Source of the DNA: Halomicrobium sp. LC1Hm
Lineage (GTDB): Archaea > Halobacteriota > Halobacteria > Halobacteriales > Haloarculaceae
NCBI RefSeq assembly: GCF_009617995.1
Contig: NZ_CP044129.1
Span: forward strand, 372,001 to 436,000
Direction of reading: 5' to 3'
Length of the DNA: 64,000 nt
In this document: positions 36,123-44,789 of the stretch, in pieces
Position numbering within the stretch: position 1 is the first letter of the stretch
Layout of the letters: every line of letters begins with the position of its first letter
Notes under the pieces: model-generated
What the model was told of the DNA's origin: nothing
Databases searched by the model: none
Seen by the model: only the letters and a program-made list of their open reading frames with translations
Position numbers and translations under genes: made by a program

Positions 36123-36392
36123 ACTCTGTGATTTACGACACCCGGCAAAAAGGTAGCGCCACTCGCGACGCCGTGCCCACGCGCTCGGGACGGCAAAAGC
36201 AGTATGCTATCACTATCGATAATTTGATAGCGTTTCTTATGTCTCGTTAGTCACCACCTTCTACTCGTATGTGCATCGCTCTGACGGCCCGCCCACTCGT
36301 CCGAGCGGCGACAGAACCTGTCCGCTGCCGGTCGTCGAGCCACGGCAATCTAGATATCAGTATCGGTTCTGATATCTATTCGGAGGGAAGCG
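36123..36392. other. Spacer between DUF502 and metallopeptidase genes
   Basis: No gene is visible in these 270 bases. AT-rich patches with TATA-like sequences (about 36220-36240 and 36350-36380) fit promoters for the divergent genes. Confidence 0.5.
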
Positions 36393-37412
36393 ATGGCTAG
36401 CCGGCCACGAGGCTCTCGCCGTCGCCTCGCCGCGCTCGCCGACGCCGTGAGCGTGGGGCCGATCCACGTCGTCACCGCCCTGCTGGTCGTCGCGGCGGTC
36501 GCCAGCGGCACACTGGCGGTGTCGGTCAGCGACGACGAGACGCAGGTTCGGCCTGCCGGCGGCGCGACGGTGGCCGAGCGGCTGGCCGACGCCGACGACG
36601 CCGAAACCGAGGGGGCCGCGGCCCGCCGACAGAGCGTCGGCGGTGCGACCGAGTCCGACGATTCGACCGCGTCGGTGAACGCGACGGACACCGACGCCGA
36701 CGGACTGGTCGACGAGCGGGAACGCCGCCTCGGAACGGACCCGACGGATCCCGATACGGACGGTGACGGTATCCCCGACGGTGCCGAGGTCGACGACCCG
36801 CTGTACCCCGACGCCGACCCGCTCGAACACGACATCTACGTCGAGGTCGACGTGATCGGAGAGAATCGGTTGAGCGAGGCCGCGGTCGACCTGATCGAGC
36901 AGACGTTCGCGGACGCACCCGTCGAGAACCCGAGTGGTGAGTCGGGGATCGACATCCACGTGCTCGTCGACGACCGGGGGCTCGAAAGCAACGCCACCGT
37001 CTACTCTACCGACAGGCCCGGACCGCGCGACGACATGTACGACTTCCGCGAGGACCACTTCGACGCCAGCGGCTCGGCGTACTACTACGTCGTCCTGGCC
37101 GACGACGTGGCCTACGACGGACAGCCCCGCTACGTCGGTGCCGGCCGACCGGGCATCGTCGCGATGCAGACCTTCGACGCGCCCAAACTCACCGCGTCGC
37201 TGTTCATGCACGAACTGGGACACGCCTTCGGACTCGACGGCCGGGCCGAAGGCGTCGACAGCAAGACGTACTCCACCGAGGAGTACGACAGCGTCATGAA
37301 CTACAACGGGCTGTACGACCAGCTCGATTACTCGAACGGCACGGACGGCCTCGGCCGCGACGAGTGGCAGTACGTCGCCCGAGAGCGCCACCAGCCCGGT
37401 GGCGACCGCTGA
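36393..37412 (+). CDS. Secreted metallopeptidase with TSP3-type calcium repeats
   Basis: The 339-residue protein has an N-terminal signal/anchor helix (HVVTALLVVAAVASGTLAV), an acidic linker, then Asp-rich repeats DTDADGLVDERERRLGTDP and TDPDTDGDGIPDGAEVDDP, typical of thrombospondin type 3/dockerin-like Ca-binding loops. The catalytic part has LFMHELGHAFGLDGR (HExxH with a following Asp) and, downstream, SVMNYNG as a Met-turn, as in metzincin-type zinc peptidases. It probably acts outside the cell or as membrane-anchored protease. Confidence 0.8.
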   Translation: MASRPRGSRRRLAALADAVSVGPIHVVTALLVVAAVASGTLAVSVSDDETQVRPAGGATVAERLADADDAETEGAAARRQSVGGATESDDSTASVNATDTDADGLVDERERRLGTDPTDPDTDGDGIPDGAEVDDPLYPDADPLEHDIYVEVDVIGENRLSEAAVDLIEQTFADAPVENPSGESGIDIHVLVDDRGLESNATVYSTDRPGPRDDMYDFREDHFDASGSAYYYVVLADDVAYDGQPRYVGAGRPGIVAMQTFDAPKLTASLFMHELGHAFGLDGRAEGVDSKTYSTEEYDSVMNYNGLYDQLDYSNGTDGLGRDEWQYVARERHQPGGDR

Positions 37413-37493
37413 CGCTGATCTCGGGCCAGCCGTCGCCCACGGAGCGTGGCACCTCGCTCGCGGGACCGCGCCTCCGGCGCGGATGCTCGTCCG

Positions 37494-38738
37494 CTATGCG
37501 AACAGTTCGCGGGCCTGATCGAGCGCGTCGACCAGCGCGTCGACCTCCTCGCGCGTGTTATAGATGTAGAAGGAGGCCCGCGTCGACGCGGAGACGCCGA
37601 GCTTGTCGTGTAGGGGCTGCGTACAGTGGTCGCCCGCGCGGACGGCGACGCCGTTGGCGTTGAGAATCTCCGAGACGTCGTGGGCGTGAATGTCGTCGAG
37701 CGTGAACGAGACCAGCGCGGCCCGTTCGTCGCCGCCCGGTCCCAGAATCTCGATGTCGTCGAACTCCTGGAGGCGGTCGTAGGCGTACGACGCCAGCTCC
37801 GTGCCGTGGCGGTGGACGCGCTCCATCCCGATCTCGTCGAGGTAGTCACAGGCTTCGGCGAGTGCGATCCCCTCGCTGATGACCGGCGTGCCGGCCTCGA
37901 ACTTCCAGGGGAGTTCGTGCCACGTCGAGTCCTCGAACGAGACCTTCTCGATCATCATGCCTCCGTAGAGGTACGGCTGCATCGCGTCGAGCAGGTGCTC
38001 TTTGCCGTAGAGGACGCCGACGCCGGTCGGGCCACACATCTTGTGGCCCGAAAAGGCGAAGAAGTCCGCGTCGATGGCCTCCACGTCGACGGGCATGTGT
38101 GGCACCGACTGCGCCCCGTCGACGAAGATCAGCGAGTCGTGGTCGTGGGCGACGTCGGCCAGCTCGGCGACGGGGTTGACGGTCCCCAGCGTGTTCGAGA
38201 CGTGGACGACGCTGACCATCTCGGTGTCGTCGGTGATCAGCTCGCGAGCGTGGTCCATGTCGAGGCGTCCGTCCTCGTCGACCTCGACGAACTTCACCGT
38301 CGCGCCGGTCTTCTTGGCGATCTGTTGCCAGGTCACGAGCGCGGCGTGGTGCTCCATCTCCGTGAGGACGATCTCGTCGCCGGGGCCCAGCTCTGCCAGT
38401 CCCCACGCGTAAGCGACCGTGTTCATCGACTCCGTCGTGTTCTTCGTGAACACGACCTCTTTGCGCCCGCCGCTGGCCCCGATGAACTCCGCGACCCGGT
38501 CGTGGGCCTCCTCGTAGGCGATCGAGGCCTCCTGACTCAGCTGGTGGAGGCCGCGGTGGACGTTGGCGTTGTAGTGTCGGTAGTAGTGGCTGATCGAGTC
38601 GATGACCTGGTCGGGCGTCTGGCTCGTCGCCGCGTTGTCGAGGTACACGAGCGGCGTTCCGTCGAACTCCCGGTCGAGGATCGGGAACTCGTCCCGGATG
38701 GACTCGACGTCGAGGGCGTCTGTCTCACTGTGGCTCAT
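37494..38738 (-). CDS. sufS: SufS-type cysteine desulfurase
   Basis: The 414-residue PLP enzyme has the class V aminotransferase features of SufS/CsdA: YLDNAATSQTPDQVIDSI near the start, TKNTTESMNTVAYAWG, VDGAQSVPHMPVDV and the PLP lysine in FFAFSGHKMCGPTGVGVLYG. The catalytic cysteine loop lies in VRAGDHCTQPLHDKLG. It supplies sulfur for Fe-S clusters, probably handed to SufU (28838-29290). Confidence 0.94.
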   Translation of the reverse strand: MSHSETDALDVESIRDEFPILDREFDGTPLVYLDNAATSQTPDQVIDSISHYYRHYNANVHRGLHQLSQEASIAYEEAHDRVAEFIGASGGRKEVVFTKNTTESMNTVAYAWGLAELGPGDEIVLTEMEHHAALVTWQQIAKKTGATVKFVEVDEDGRLDMDHARELITDDTEMVSVVHVSNTLGTVNPVAELADVAHDHDSLIFVDGAQSVPHMPVDVEAIDADFFAFSGHKMCGPTGVGVLYGKEHLLDAMQPYLYGGMMIEKVSFEDSTWHELPWKFEAGTPVISEGIALAEACDYLDEIGMERVHRHGTELASYAYDRLQEFDDIEILGPGGDERAALVSFTLDDIHAHDVSEILNANGVAVRAGDHCTQPLHDKLGVSASTRASFYIYNTREEVDALVDALDQARELFA

Positions 38739-38918
38739 TACCTATAGCGTAGGCTCGGACGGGGAACTTTCCTTCGGTTCGTCGGCTCGTTGCCAGGTCG
38801 CTACTGCCGGTCGTCACTGTTTCGAGGCGTCCGCGATCCCGGACGCGGGATGCCGCCCCGACGGACAGCCAGCAGCGACGAGCCGCCGCCGGCCACCCAC
38901 TCGACGATCCCTGGCCCG
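38739..38918. other. Spacer
   Basis: A 180-base gap between sufS and the DUF424 gene. No gene is supported here. Confidence 0.4.
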
Positions 38919-39209
38919 TCACATCCAGAGCAGCTGTGCGTGGCGCGTCCCGTCGATGTCCAGCACGTTCTCCTCGTCGATGAACCCGTGTTCGACTGCC
39001 AGCGTGACGGTCTCGGTGCCCACGAGGTTGGCGACGGTACACTGCGAGAGGCTGTCGAGGACGGTCTGCTCGTCGACTTCCTCGCCGTCGTAGAACCCCT
39101 CGTCGACGGTCAGCGAGATATCGCCGTCGTCGAAGGTCTCGCCGATGATGTCGGGATCGCACACGGAGACCAGCGTCCCTTCGTCGGTCTCGCGTTCGTT
39201 GAGGATCAT
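38919..39209 (-). CDS. DUF424 family protein
   Basis: The 96-residue protein MILNERETDEGTLVSVCDPD fits archaeal DUF424, with IIGETFDDGDISLTVDEGFY and TVANLVGTETVTLAVEHGFI as its two conserved segments. Its ATG overlaps the stop of the upstream TPR gene by four bases (ATGA), which indicates translational coupling. The family has a suggested but unproved link to RNA metabolism. Confidence 0.85.
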   Translation of the reverse strand: MILNERETDEGTLVSVCDPDIIGETFDDGDISLTVDEGFYDGEEVDEQTVLDSLSQCTVANLVGTETVTLAVEHGFIDEENVLDIDGTRHAQLLWM

Positions 39210-39982
39210 TCGAGCAGTTCTTGTTCGGCCTCTTCGCGCATCTCTTCGGCTTCCTCGACCAGTTTCTCGGCGCGCTCGAACTCTTCCATCTCCTCCAGTG
39301 CGCGGGCCTTCTCTTCGAGGATGTCGGGGTTGCGAAAGCCGAGGCGGGTGGCGTTGTCGAAGGCGTCGACGGCGTCCTCGGCCAGCCCACGCTCCAGCAG
39401 GAAGAAGCCGCGGTTGTACCAGGCTTCGGCGAAGCGCGGGTCGATCTCGACCGCTCGCTCGGCGTGTTCGAGCGCCTGTTCGGTCCGCCCGGACTCCCAC
39501 AGCGCGTACGCGAGGTTTGTCTCGGCCGTGGCCGCGTGCTCGTTGCTCGCGCTCGGCGCGTCGTCCCCGAGCGCACCGCCAGCGTCGCTCTCTTCCTCGA
39601 CGTTGAGGGCTTCCCGGTAGGCACCGATTGCGGCGTCCCACTCTTCCATCTCGGCGTGGGCCGCGCCCTTGTTGGTCCAGGCCTCCTGTTCGATCCGCTC
39701 GTCGTCGGCGAACCGGGCGGCTCGCTCGAAGGTCTCGGCGGCCTGTTCGTGGCGGTTGATGTGGACGTACGAGACGCCCACGTCGAGCAGTTCCTCGGCG
39801 TCGACCGCGTCGGTCGGGACGTTCTGCTCGTCGAGGATGTCGGTGACGACTCGGGAGTCGACGGGATCGACCTTGTCCGTGTCGACGGCCAGTTCGGGCG
39901 GATCGATGTCGAACCCCTCGTAGGGCTCGTCGAACCCCTGCCCGGAGGAGAACTCGTGGTCGTCGCGCTCTCGATCAGTCAT
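39206..39982 (-). CDS. TPR-repeat protein
   Basis: The 258-residue protein has an acidic N-terminal region and at least four tetratricopeptide repeats (AAETFERAARFADDE, EWDAAIGAYREALNVE, RTEQALEHAERAVEIDPRFA, LAEDAVDAFDNATRLGFRNP), followed by a Glu-rich helix. TPRs are scaffold domains for protein-protein contacts. The start is ATG 39982 (MTDRERDDHEFSSGQGF), not the longer open frame to 40081. It is operon-linked to the DUF424 gene. Confidence 0.85.
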   Translation of the reverse strand: MTDRERDDHEFSSGQGFDEPYEGFDIDPPELAVDTDKVDPVDSRVVTDILDEQNVPTDAVDAEELLDVGVSYVHINRHEQAAETFERAARFADDERIEQEAWTNKGAAHAEMEEWDAAIGAYREALNVEEESDAGGALGDDAPSASNEHAATAETNLAYALWESGRTEQALEHAERAVEIDPRFAEAWYNRGFFLLERGLAEDAVDAFDNATRLGFRNPDILEEKARALEEMEEFERAEKLVEEAEEMREEAEQELLE

Positions 39983-40019
39983 ACACCGGGGTTGGCGGTC
40001 AGGATGGTTAAGGGCTACG

Positions 40020-40232
40020 TCACTCGCCGTCCGGGGCGGTCGCGTCGGAGTCGACGGCGTCTGGCGAAACGTAGACGGCACTCACGGCGAGGTACAGGAG
40101 ACCGCCGACGACGAGGAGCGCGGCGATGGGGACGTTTCCCGGACTGACAGCACCAACCAGGAGTCCCACGGCGACCACGACGACCGCCGTACAACGACGG
40201 ACGGTCCGTTGCAGGGCGGCAGCGTCTTCCAT
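40020..40232 (-). CDS. Small two-helix membrane protein
   Basis: A 70-residue protein (MEDAAALQRTVRRCTAVVVV) with two hydrophobic segments (VVVVAVGLLVGAV, AALLVVGGLLYLAVSAVYV) and an acidic tail. It lies upstream of the TPR gene on the same strand, with 37 bases between, and could be in the same transcript. No family recognised. Confidence 0.6.
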   Translation of the reverse strand: MEDAAALQRTVRRCTAVVVVAVGLLVGAVSPGNVPIAALLVVGGLLYLAVSAVYVSPDAVDSDATAPDGE

Positions 40233-40302
40233 ATCGGTCCCTGTGCGCCGGGCGAAATAGTGGTTGTGGAAGACTCAAGTCGGCGACGCACGATCGTTCG
40301 GT

Positions 40303-40863
40303 ATGAGCAAGCGACTGTTCGTCAGTGTCGGACTGGACGGGCTGTCCGAGGCGGTCGCCACGGTCCAGGAACCCTTCGTCGACGCCAGCGGCCTGAACCA
40401 CGTCGACCCGGAGCAGGCCCACGTCACCCTGCAGTTCCTCGGCGAGACGGAGTCCCACCGTGTCGAGGAACTCGTCGAGGAGCTACACGCCGCCGTCGCC
40501 GACAGCGGCGTCGATCCGTTCACCGCCGGCTTCGAGGGGCTCGGGGTCTTCCCGAGTCTGGACTACATCAACGTCGTGTGGCTGGGCGTCGACGACGGCA
40601 GCGAGCAGCTGACCCGCCTCCACGACGCGATCGAGGAGCGGACCACCGCGATGGGGTTCGAACCGTCCGACCACGAGTTCACGCCACACGTCACGCTCGC
40701 CCGCATGAACCACGCCGGTGACAAGGAACTGGTCCAGGAGCTCGTCCGCGAGCGCAATCCGACTGTGGGCACGCGCCGCGTCGAGGAGATCAGACTGACC
40801 GAGAGCGTCCGTACCGACGCGGGGCCGCTGTACTCGACGGTCGCGTCGGTGCCGCTGTCGTGA
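40303..40863 (+). CDS. thpR: RNA 2',3'-cyclic phosphodiesterase
   Basis: The 186-residue protein starts MSKRLFVSVGLDGLSEAV and carries both catalytic HxTx motifs of the 2H family: HVTLQFLGE at about residue 46 and HVTLARMNH near residue 130. ThpR-type enzymes open 2',3'-cyclic phosphates at tRNA ends or act as RNA ligase-like 2'-5' enzymes. It runs divergently from the small membrane protein. Confidence 0.9.
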   Translation: MSKRLFVSVGLDGLSEAVATVQEPFVDASGLNHVDPEQAHVTLQFLGETESHRVEELVEELHAAVADSGVDPFTAGFEGLGVFPSLDYINVVWLGVDDGSEQLTRLHDAIEERTTAMGFEPSDHEFTPHVTLARMNHAGDKELVQELVRERNPTVGTRRVEEIRLTESVRTDAGPLYSTVASVPLS

Positions 40864-40871
40864 CCGGCCGA

Positions 40872-41138
40872 TCAGGGACCCAGCCCGAGTGGTGCGCCCG
40901 GCTTGATCCGGGTTGCGATCCACTCTTCGCCCGCCGAGTCGGCCGGCGCGAGTGCGAGCCGGACCGTGGTGCCGACCGGCCGCGCCGCCAGCTTCTCGCG
41001 GACCAGCGCGTCGGCGTAGTCGACCACGTGGTGGGTGGTAGTCGTGCCGGTCTCCCGGACCGTCACCGAGCCGTCGTCGCCGACCGCACTCTCGATAACG
41101 AACGTCTTTCCACTATCTCCTGACTTCACCGTGGACAT
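40872..41138 (-). CDS. Uncharacterised small haloarchaeal protein
   Basis: The 88-residue protein (MSTVKSGDSGKTFVIESAVG) is beta-rich in the first half (SVTVRETGTTTTHHVVDYAD) and ends WIATRIKPGAPLGLGP. The start at 41138 is favoured over 41153 because GTTTATAC lies about 25 bases upstream at 41160-41167. Convergent with thpR. No family recognised. Confidence 0.65.
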   Translation of the reverse strand: MSTVKSGDSGKTFVIESAVGDDGSVTVRETGTTTTHHVVDYADALVREKLAARPVGTTVRLALAPADSAGEEWIATRIKPGAPLGLGP

Positions 41139-41337
41139 ATCTCTAAACTCCACTAATTCCTGTATAAACGTTCCCCAAAAGGTGGTTAGAACAGTTCGAT
41201 GTGTTATACCGGTGCCCGCCAGTACAAGGACGATACGAGAGTCGAAGGTGTACTAGGACCGCCGCCGCTCGATTTAGGGTTCCCAAAAACATCGAGATAA
41301 TGATAGGTCTTATGGCGTCGTATCCGCAAGATCCGAT

Positions 41338-42141
41338 ATGGCTCTCGTCGAGAATCTCGTGTTGGTCTTCGTCGCTGGACTGATTACGGCGCTGGCCACG
41401 GGGCTCGGTGCGATCCCGTTTTTCGTCGTCGACGACTTCAGCGATCGCTGGAACGTCGCGCTGTGGGGCGTCGCGTCCGGGATCATGGTCTCGGCGTCGC
41501 TGTTCGGACTCGTCCGAGAGGGGCTTGCCTACGGCTCGTCGATCCTGCTGGTGCCCGGACTGCTGGCGGGGGTCGTGCTCGTGGTCGTCGGTCACCGCGT
41601 CGTCGACTCCTACGACCATCATCCCGAAACGTTCGAGGAAGCGGACTTCAAGAAGCTCGTCCTCATCCTCGGGGTGTTGACGATCCACAGCTTCCCGGAG
41701 GGTGTCGCCGTCGGCGTGAGCTTCGCCGAACTGGGGCTGGCCGGCGCTGAGACCGTCACCGTCCTCGGCCTCGGACTCCCGGTGCTCGCGGTGTTCATGA
41801 CCGTCGCTATCTCGATCCACAACGTCCCCGAGGGCGTCGCCATCTCGATCCCGCTGCGGACGCTTGGGGTCAGCGAGTGGAAGATGGTGTGGTGGGCCGT
41901 CTTCTCGTCGCTGCCCCAGCCCATCGGTGCGGTCATCGCCTTCGCATTCGTCCGACTGGCACAGGAGTTTCTCCCCTTCGGCTTCGGCTTCGCAGCCGGG
42001 GCGATGGTGTATCTCGTCGTCACGGAGTTCGTTCCGGAAGCCCTCGAATACGGGCGCGACCTCCCCGACGGCGGTCGGAGAGAACTCGTCACCGGTGCGG
42101 CTGCCGGTATTCTCCTGATGGTGCCACTGGCGTTCGTCTGA
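41338..42141 (+). CDS. ZIP family divalent metal transporter
   Basis: The 267-residue polytopic protein has eight hydrophobic segments and the two metal-site motifs of the ZIP family: HSFPEGVAVGVSF in helix 4 and HNVPEGVAISIPL in helix 5, each with the His-x-x-x-Glu pair. A GHRVVDSYDHHPE stretch supplies cytosolic loop histidines. It should import zinc, iron or a related divalent ion across the membrane. Confidence 0.92.
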   Translation: MALVENLVLVFVAGLITALATGLGAIPFFVVDDFSDRWNVALWGVASGIMVSASLFGLVREGLAYGSSILLVPGLLAGVVLVVVGHRVVDSYDHHPETFEEADFKKLVLILGVLTIHSFPEGVAVGVSFAELGLAGAETVTVLGLGLPVLAVFMTVAISIHNVPEGVAISIPLRTLGVSEWKMVWWAVFSSLPQPIGAVIAFAFVRLAQEFLPFGFGFAAGAMVYLVVTEFVPEALEYGRDLPDGGRRELVTGAAAGILLMVPLAFV

Positions 42142-42212
42142 GACGAACTGTTGTCGCCGTTTGCCCGGTCGACCCACGACAGCGGGGGACGCGATTTCGG
42201 AGCGGTCGCCGC

Positions 42213-42722
42213 CTAGATGCGATTCTTGACGACTTCGAGGTCGACGAACGCGCTGAGAGGCTCCCCGTACTCGTCGACGCGGTTCTCCATCCGATAGTTC
42301 GAGTGGTCGACGACGAAGTAGTAAGGGCCGGCCACGTCGAGTGACTCACGTGCGCCGTTCTGGGTCGACGCCTCGTAGGTCGACTCGTCGTCCGACTTCG
42401 GGACGGCGGCCTTGCTGAACTCCTCGTGGCCGCCCGGCGTCTCGGTGGGCTCCTCGTCTTTGACGTACGCGTCGTAGTGCTCGTACTGGTCTTCGCCCAC
42501 GAACAGATACACGTCGAAGCGCCGGTCGTCCGACCGGACCGTATACGAGACGGCACCGCCGGTGTCGGACACGTCCGGGATCGTCTCGACCCAGCCGCTA
42601 CCGGGCTCGACGCGGACGCTCTTTTGAACGCTCACGATCGCTTCCCCACCCAGTCCCAGACAACCGGTGGCTCCGAGCGACACTGCGACGCCGGCAGACC
42701 GCAGAAACCTCCGCCTTTTCAT
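42213..42722 (-). CDS. Haloarchaeal lipoprotein, unknown function
   Basis: The 169-residue product begins MKRRRFLRSAGVAVSLGATG with a Tat-type signal and a lipobox Cys (TGC) at about residue 21. The mature part is beta-rich (VRVEPGSGWVETIPDVSDTG, VSYTVRSDDRRFDVYLFVGE, GPYYFVVDHSNYRMENR) and resembles small secreted carriers without a recognisable motif. The ATG at 42722 is preferred over 42743. Confidence 0.7.
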   Translation of the reverse strand: MKRRRFLRSAGVAVSLGATGCLGLGGEAIVSVQKSVRVEPGSGWVETIPDVSDTGGAVSYTVRSDDRRFDVYLFVGEDQYEHYDAYVKDEEPTETPGGHEEFSKAAVPKSDDESTYEASTQNGARESLDVAGPYYFVVDHSNYRMENRVDEYGEPLSAFVDLEVVKNRI

Positions 42723-42843
42723 TGTTGATACTATCACGATCACAACAGCATAATACTGTCTGGCCAGTTTCCATCACTGATAACTTCCGGCACAGCGCCG
42801 TGGTCGTCGACGGTGTTGCCAAGGCTGGCCGAAAAGAACACAC

Positions 42844-42850
42844 ATTTAAG
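42844..42850 (+). promoter_or_regulatory. TATA-like box of the ribosomal protein operon
   Basis: The sequence ATTTAAG lies about 26-30 bases before the L39e ATG at 42876, the expected position for the core promoter of this growth-related operon. Confidence 0.55.
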
Positions 42851-42875
42851 CTACGGCGCGGAAGGGACGCACATC

Positions 42876-43028
42876 ATGAGCAACAAATCGAAAGCCCAGA
42901 AGAAGCGCCTGGCAAAGCTCGACCGCCAGAACAGCCGCATCCCCGCGTGGGTCATGCTCAAGACCGACCGCGATGTCCAGCGCAACCACAAGCGTCGCAA
43001 CTGGCGGCGAGGCAACACTGACGAATAA
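42876..43028 (+). CDS. rpl39e: Large-subunit ribosomal protein L39e
   Basis: The 50-residue basic protein [20 protein letters not shown]...RRGNTDE is eL39, lining the exit tunnel. It is followed by L31e with a one-base overlap of stop and start, the standard archaeal order, and is the first gene of the run through ftsY. Confidence 0.96.
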   Translation: MSNKSKAQKKRLAKLDRQNSRIPAWVMLKTDRDVQRNHKRRNWRRGNTDE

Positions 43029-43306
43029 TGAGCGCTAACGACTTCGAGGAACGGGTCGTCACCGTTCCGCTCCGCGACGCAGACGCCGAAGCGAACCACA
43101 AGAAAGCAGACAAGGCGATGTCCATCGTCCGCGAACACCTCGCGAAGCACTTCGCCGTCGACGAGGACGCCGTCCGCCTGGACCCATCGATCAACGAAGC
43201 GATCTGGGAACGCGGTCGGTCGAACCCGCCGAGCAAGCTCCGCGTACGCGCCGCCCGATTCGACGAAGAGGGCGAGAGCGTCGTGGAAGCCGAGACTGCA
43301 GAGTAA
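43028..43306 (+). CDS. rpl31e: Large-subunit ribosomal protein L31e
   Basis: The 92-residue eL31 shows [40 protein letters not shown] and [17 protein letters not shown]. Its C-terminal acidic extension is typical for halophiles. Next to L39e upstream and IF-6 downstream. Confidence 0.96.
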   Translation: MSANDFEERVVTVPLRDADAEANHKKADKAMSIVREHLAKHFAVDEDAVRLDPSINEAIWERGRSNPPSKLRVRAARFDEEGESVVEAETAE

Positions 43307-43309
43307 ATC

Positions 43310-43975
43310 TTGCTCCGCGCGGCCTTCTCGGGTTCGTCGTACGTCGGTGTCTTCGCACGGGCGACGGACGACTGTCTGCTGGTTCGCCCCGACATCGAGC
43401 AGTCGCTACAGGACGCACTCGGTGCCGAACTCGACGTGCCGGTCGTCCCGACCAACGTCGGCGGGTCCGGCACCGTCGGCGCACTCGCGACCGGCAACGA
43501 GAACGGGCTCCTCGTCTCCAGTCGCGTCCGCGACCGCGAGGTCGACCGGATCACCGACGCCGTCGACCTCCCGGTCTACGAACTCCCCGGCCGGATCAAC
43601 GCCGCCGGGAACGTCGTACTCTGTAACGACACCGGTGCGTACGTCCACGCGAACCTCTCGGACGACGCCGTCTCGGTCGTCGAGGACGCACTCGACGTGC
43701 CGGTCGAGCGCGGGACGCTCGCAGATGTCGAGACCGTCGGGACCGCCGCCGTCGCGACGAACCGCGGCGTCCTCTGTCACCCCAAGTCGACGGATCCGGA
43801 GCTCGACGCTCTCGAAGCGCTCCTGGACGTGCCCGCCGACATCGGGACGATCAACTACGGCGGACCGCTGGTGGGCTCTGGCCTGCTGGCAAACACCAAC
43901 GGCTACGTCGTCGGCAACGACACGTCCGGTCCGGAGTTGGGTCGGATCGAAGACGCACTTGGCTACATCGACTAG
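43310..43975 (+). CDS. eif6: Translation initiation factor IF-6 (anti-association factor)
   Basis: The 221-residue protein, started by TTG at 43310 only three bases after L31e, has the five-fold repeated eIF6 propeller: [74 protein letters not shown]. It binds the large subunit and prevents premature joining. The non-ATG start is chosen since homologues begin with a short segment before the first repeat and no ATG is better placed. Confidence 0.95.
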   Translation: MLRAAFSGSSYVGVFARATDDCLLVRPDIEQSLQDALGAELDVPVVPTNVGGSGTVGALATGNENGLLVSSRVRDREVDRITDAVDLPVYELPGRINAAGNVVLCNDTGAYVHANLSDDAVSVVEDALDVPVERGTLADVETVGTAAVATNRGVLCHPKSTDPELDALEALLDVPADIGTINYGGPLVGSGLLANTNGYVVGNDTSGPELGRIEDALGYID

Positions 43976-44147
43976 TTTCCCGTCGTCGCCGTTCGTTCCG
44001 TGTTCTCTCGGTGGCTCTCGCCACACAGTTCTCGCACGTACCAGCGGTATCGACGAACGCCGTACGCTGGGCGCGAATCGATCGGCGACGCCCGTTCGCT
44101 GTCGCGCAAGGAGAAGATACTTCCCTATCCCCGCCGCATCCAGAATC

Positions 44148-44321
44148 ATGAGTGAATTCACGGTCACCGGGACGTTCGAATCCCGCGACGGCCAGCAGCC
44201 ATTCGAGAAGACGGTCGAAGCACCGAACGAGAACGTCGCGCGAGACCGAGCGTTCGCCGCCTTCGGCTCGGAACACGGTCTCAAGCGCACACAGGTCGAG
44301 ATCAGTGAGGTGGCACAATGA
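44148..44321 (+). CDS. rpl18a: Large-subunit ribosomal protein L18a (L20e/LX)
   Basis: The 57-residue eL20/LX-type protein ([20 protein letters not shown]) has [30 protein letters not shown] in order, typical of archaeal LX. Its stop overlaps the prefoldin start by four bases (ATGA). In the 172 bases upstream there is only a short AT patch that may be a secondary promoter. Confidence 0.9.
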   Translation: MSEFTVTGTFESRDGQQPFEKTVEAPNENVARDRAFAAFGSEHGLKRTQVEISEVAQ

Positions 44322-44782
44322 TGGGCGGCGGTGGCGGTGGCGGCGGCGGCCAGATGCAGCAGATTCAACAGGAGATCGAGCAGATCGAACAGGAGCAGGA
44401 AGCCATCGAAGAGGAGATCGAGTCCCTGCGCAACGAGCAGACCGAGATCGACGAGGCCATCGAGGCCATCGAGACGCTCGACAGCGGCGACACGGTGCAG
44501 GTCCCGCTGGGTGGCGACGCCTACCTCCGCGCCGAGATTCAGGACATCGACGAGGTCATCGTCTCGCTCGGTGGCGGCTACGCCGCAGAGCGCGCGGAAG
44601 CCGGTGCCATCGACAGCCTCGAAACGAAGAAAGACACCATCGACGACCGCGTCGAGGACCTCGAATCCGACATCGCCGAGCTCGAGAGCGAGGCCGAGAA
44701 GATGCAACAGCAGGCCCAGCAGATGCAACAACAGCAGATGCAGCAGATGATGCAACAGCAGGAAGAAGGCGACGACGAGTAA
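44318..44782 (+). CDS. pfdA: Prefoldin subunit alpha
   Basis: The 154-residue protein has a glycine-rich start (MMGGG plus six more Gly), a coiled-coil with [20 protein letters not shown], a short beta hairpin core ([32 protein letters not shown]) and a second coiled coil ending with a Met/Gln tail. This is the archaeal prefoldin alpha plan, a chaperone delivering unfolded protein to the thermosome. The beta subunit is not in the window. Confidence 0.93.
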   Translation: MMGGGGGGGGGQMQQIQQEIEQIEQEQEAIEEEIESLRNEQTEIDEAIEAIETLDSGDTVQVPLGGDAYLRAEIQDIDEVIVSLGGGYAAERAEAGAIDSLETKKDTIDDRVEDLESDIAELESEAEKMQQQAQQMQQQQMQQMMQQQEEGDDE

Positions 44783-44789
44783 GGGGCCG

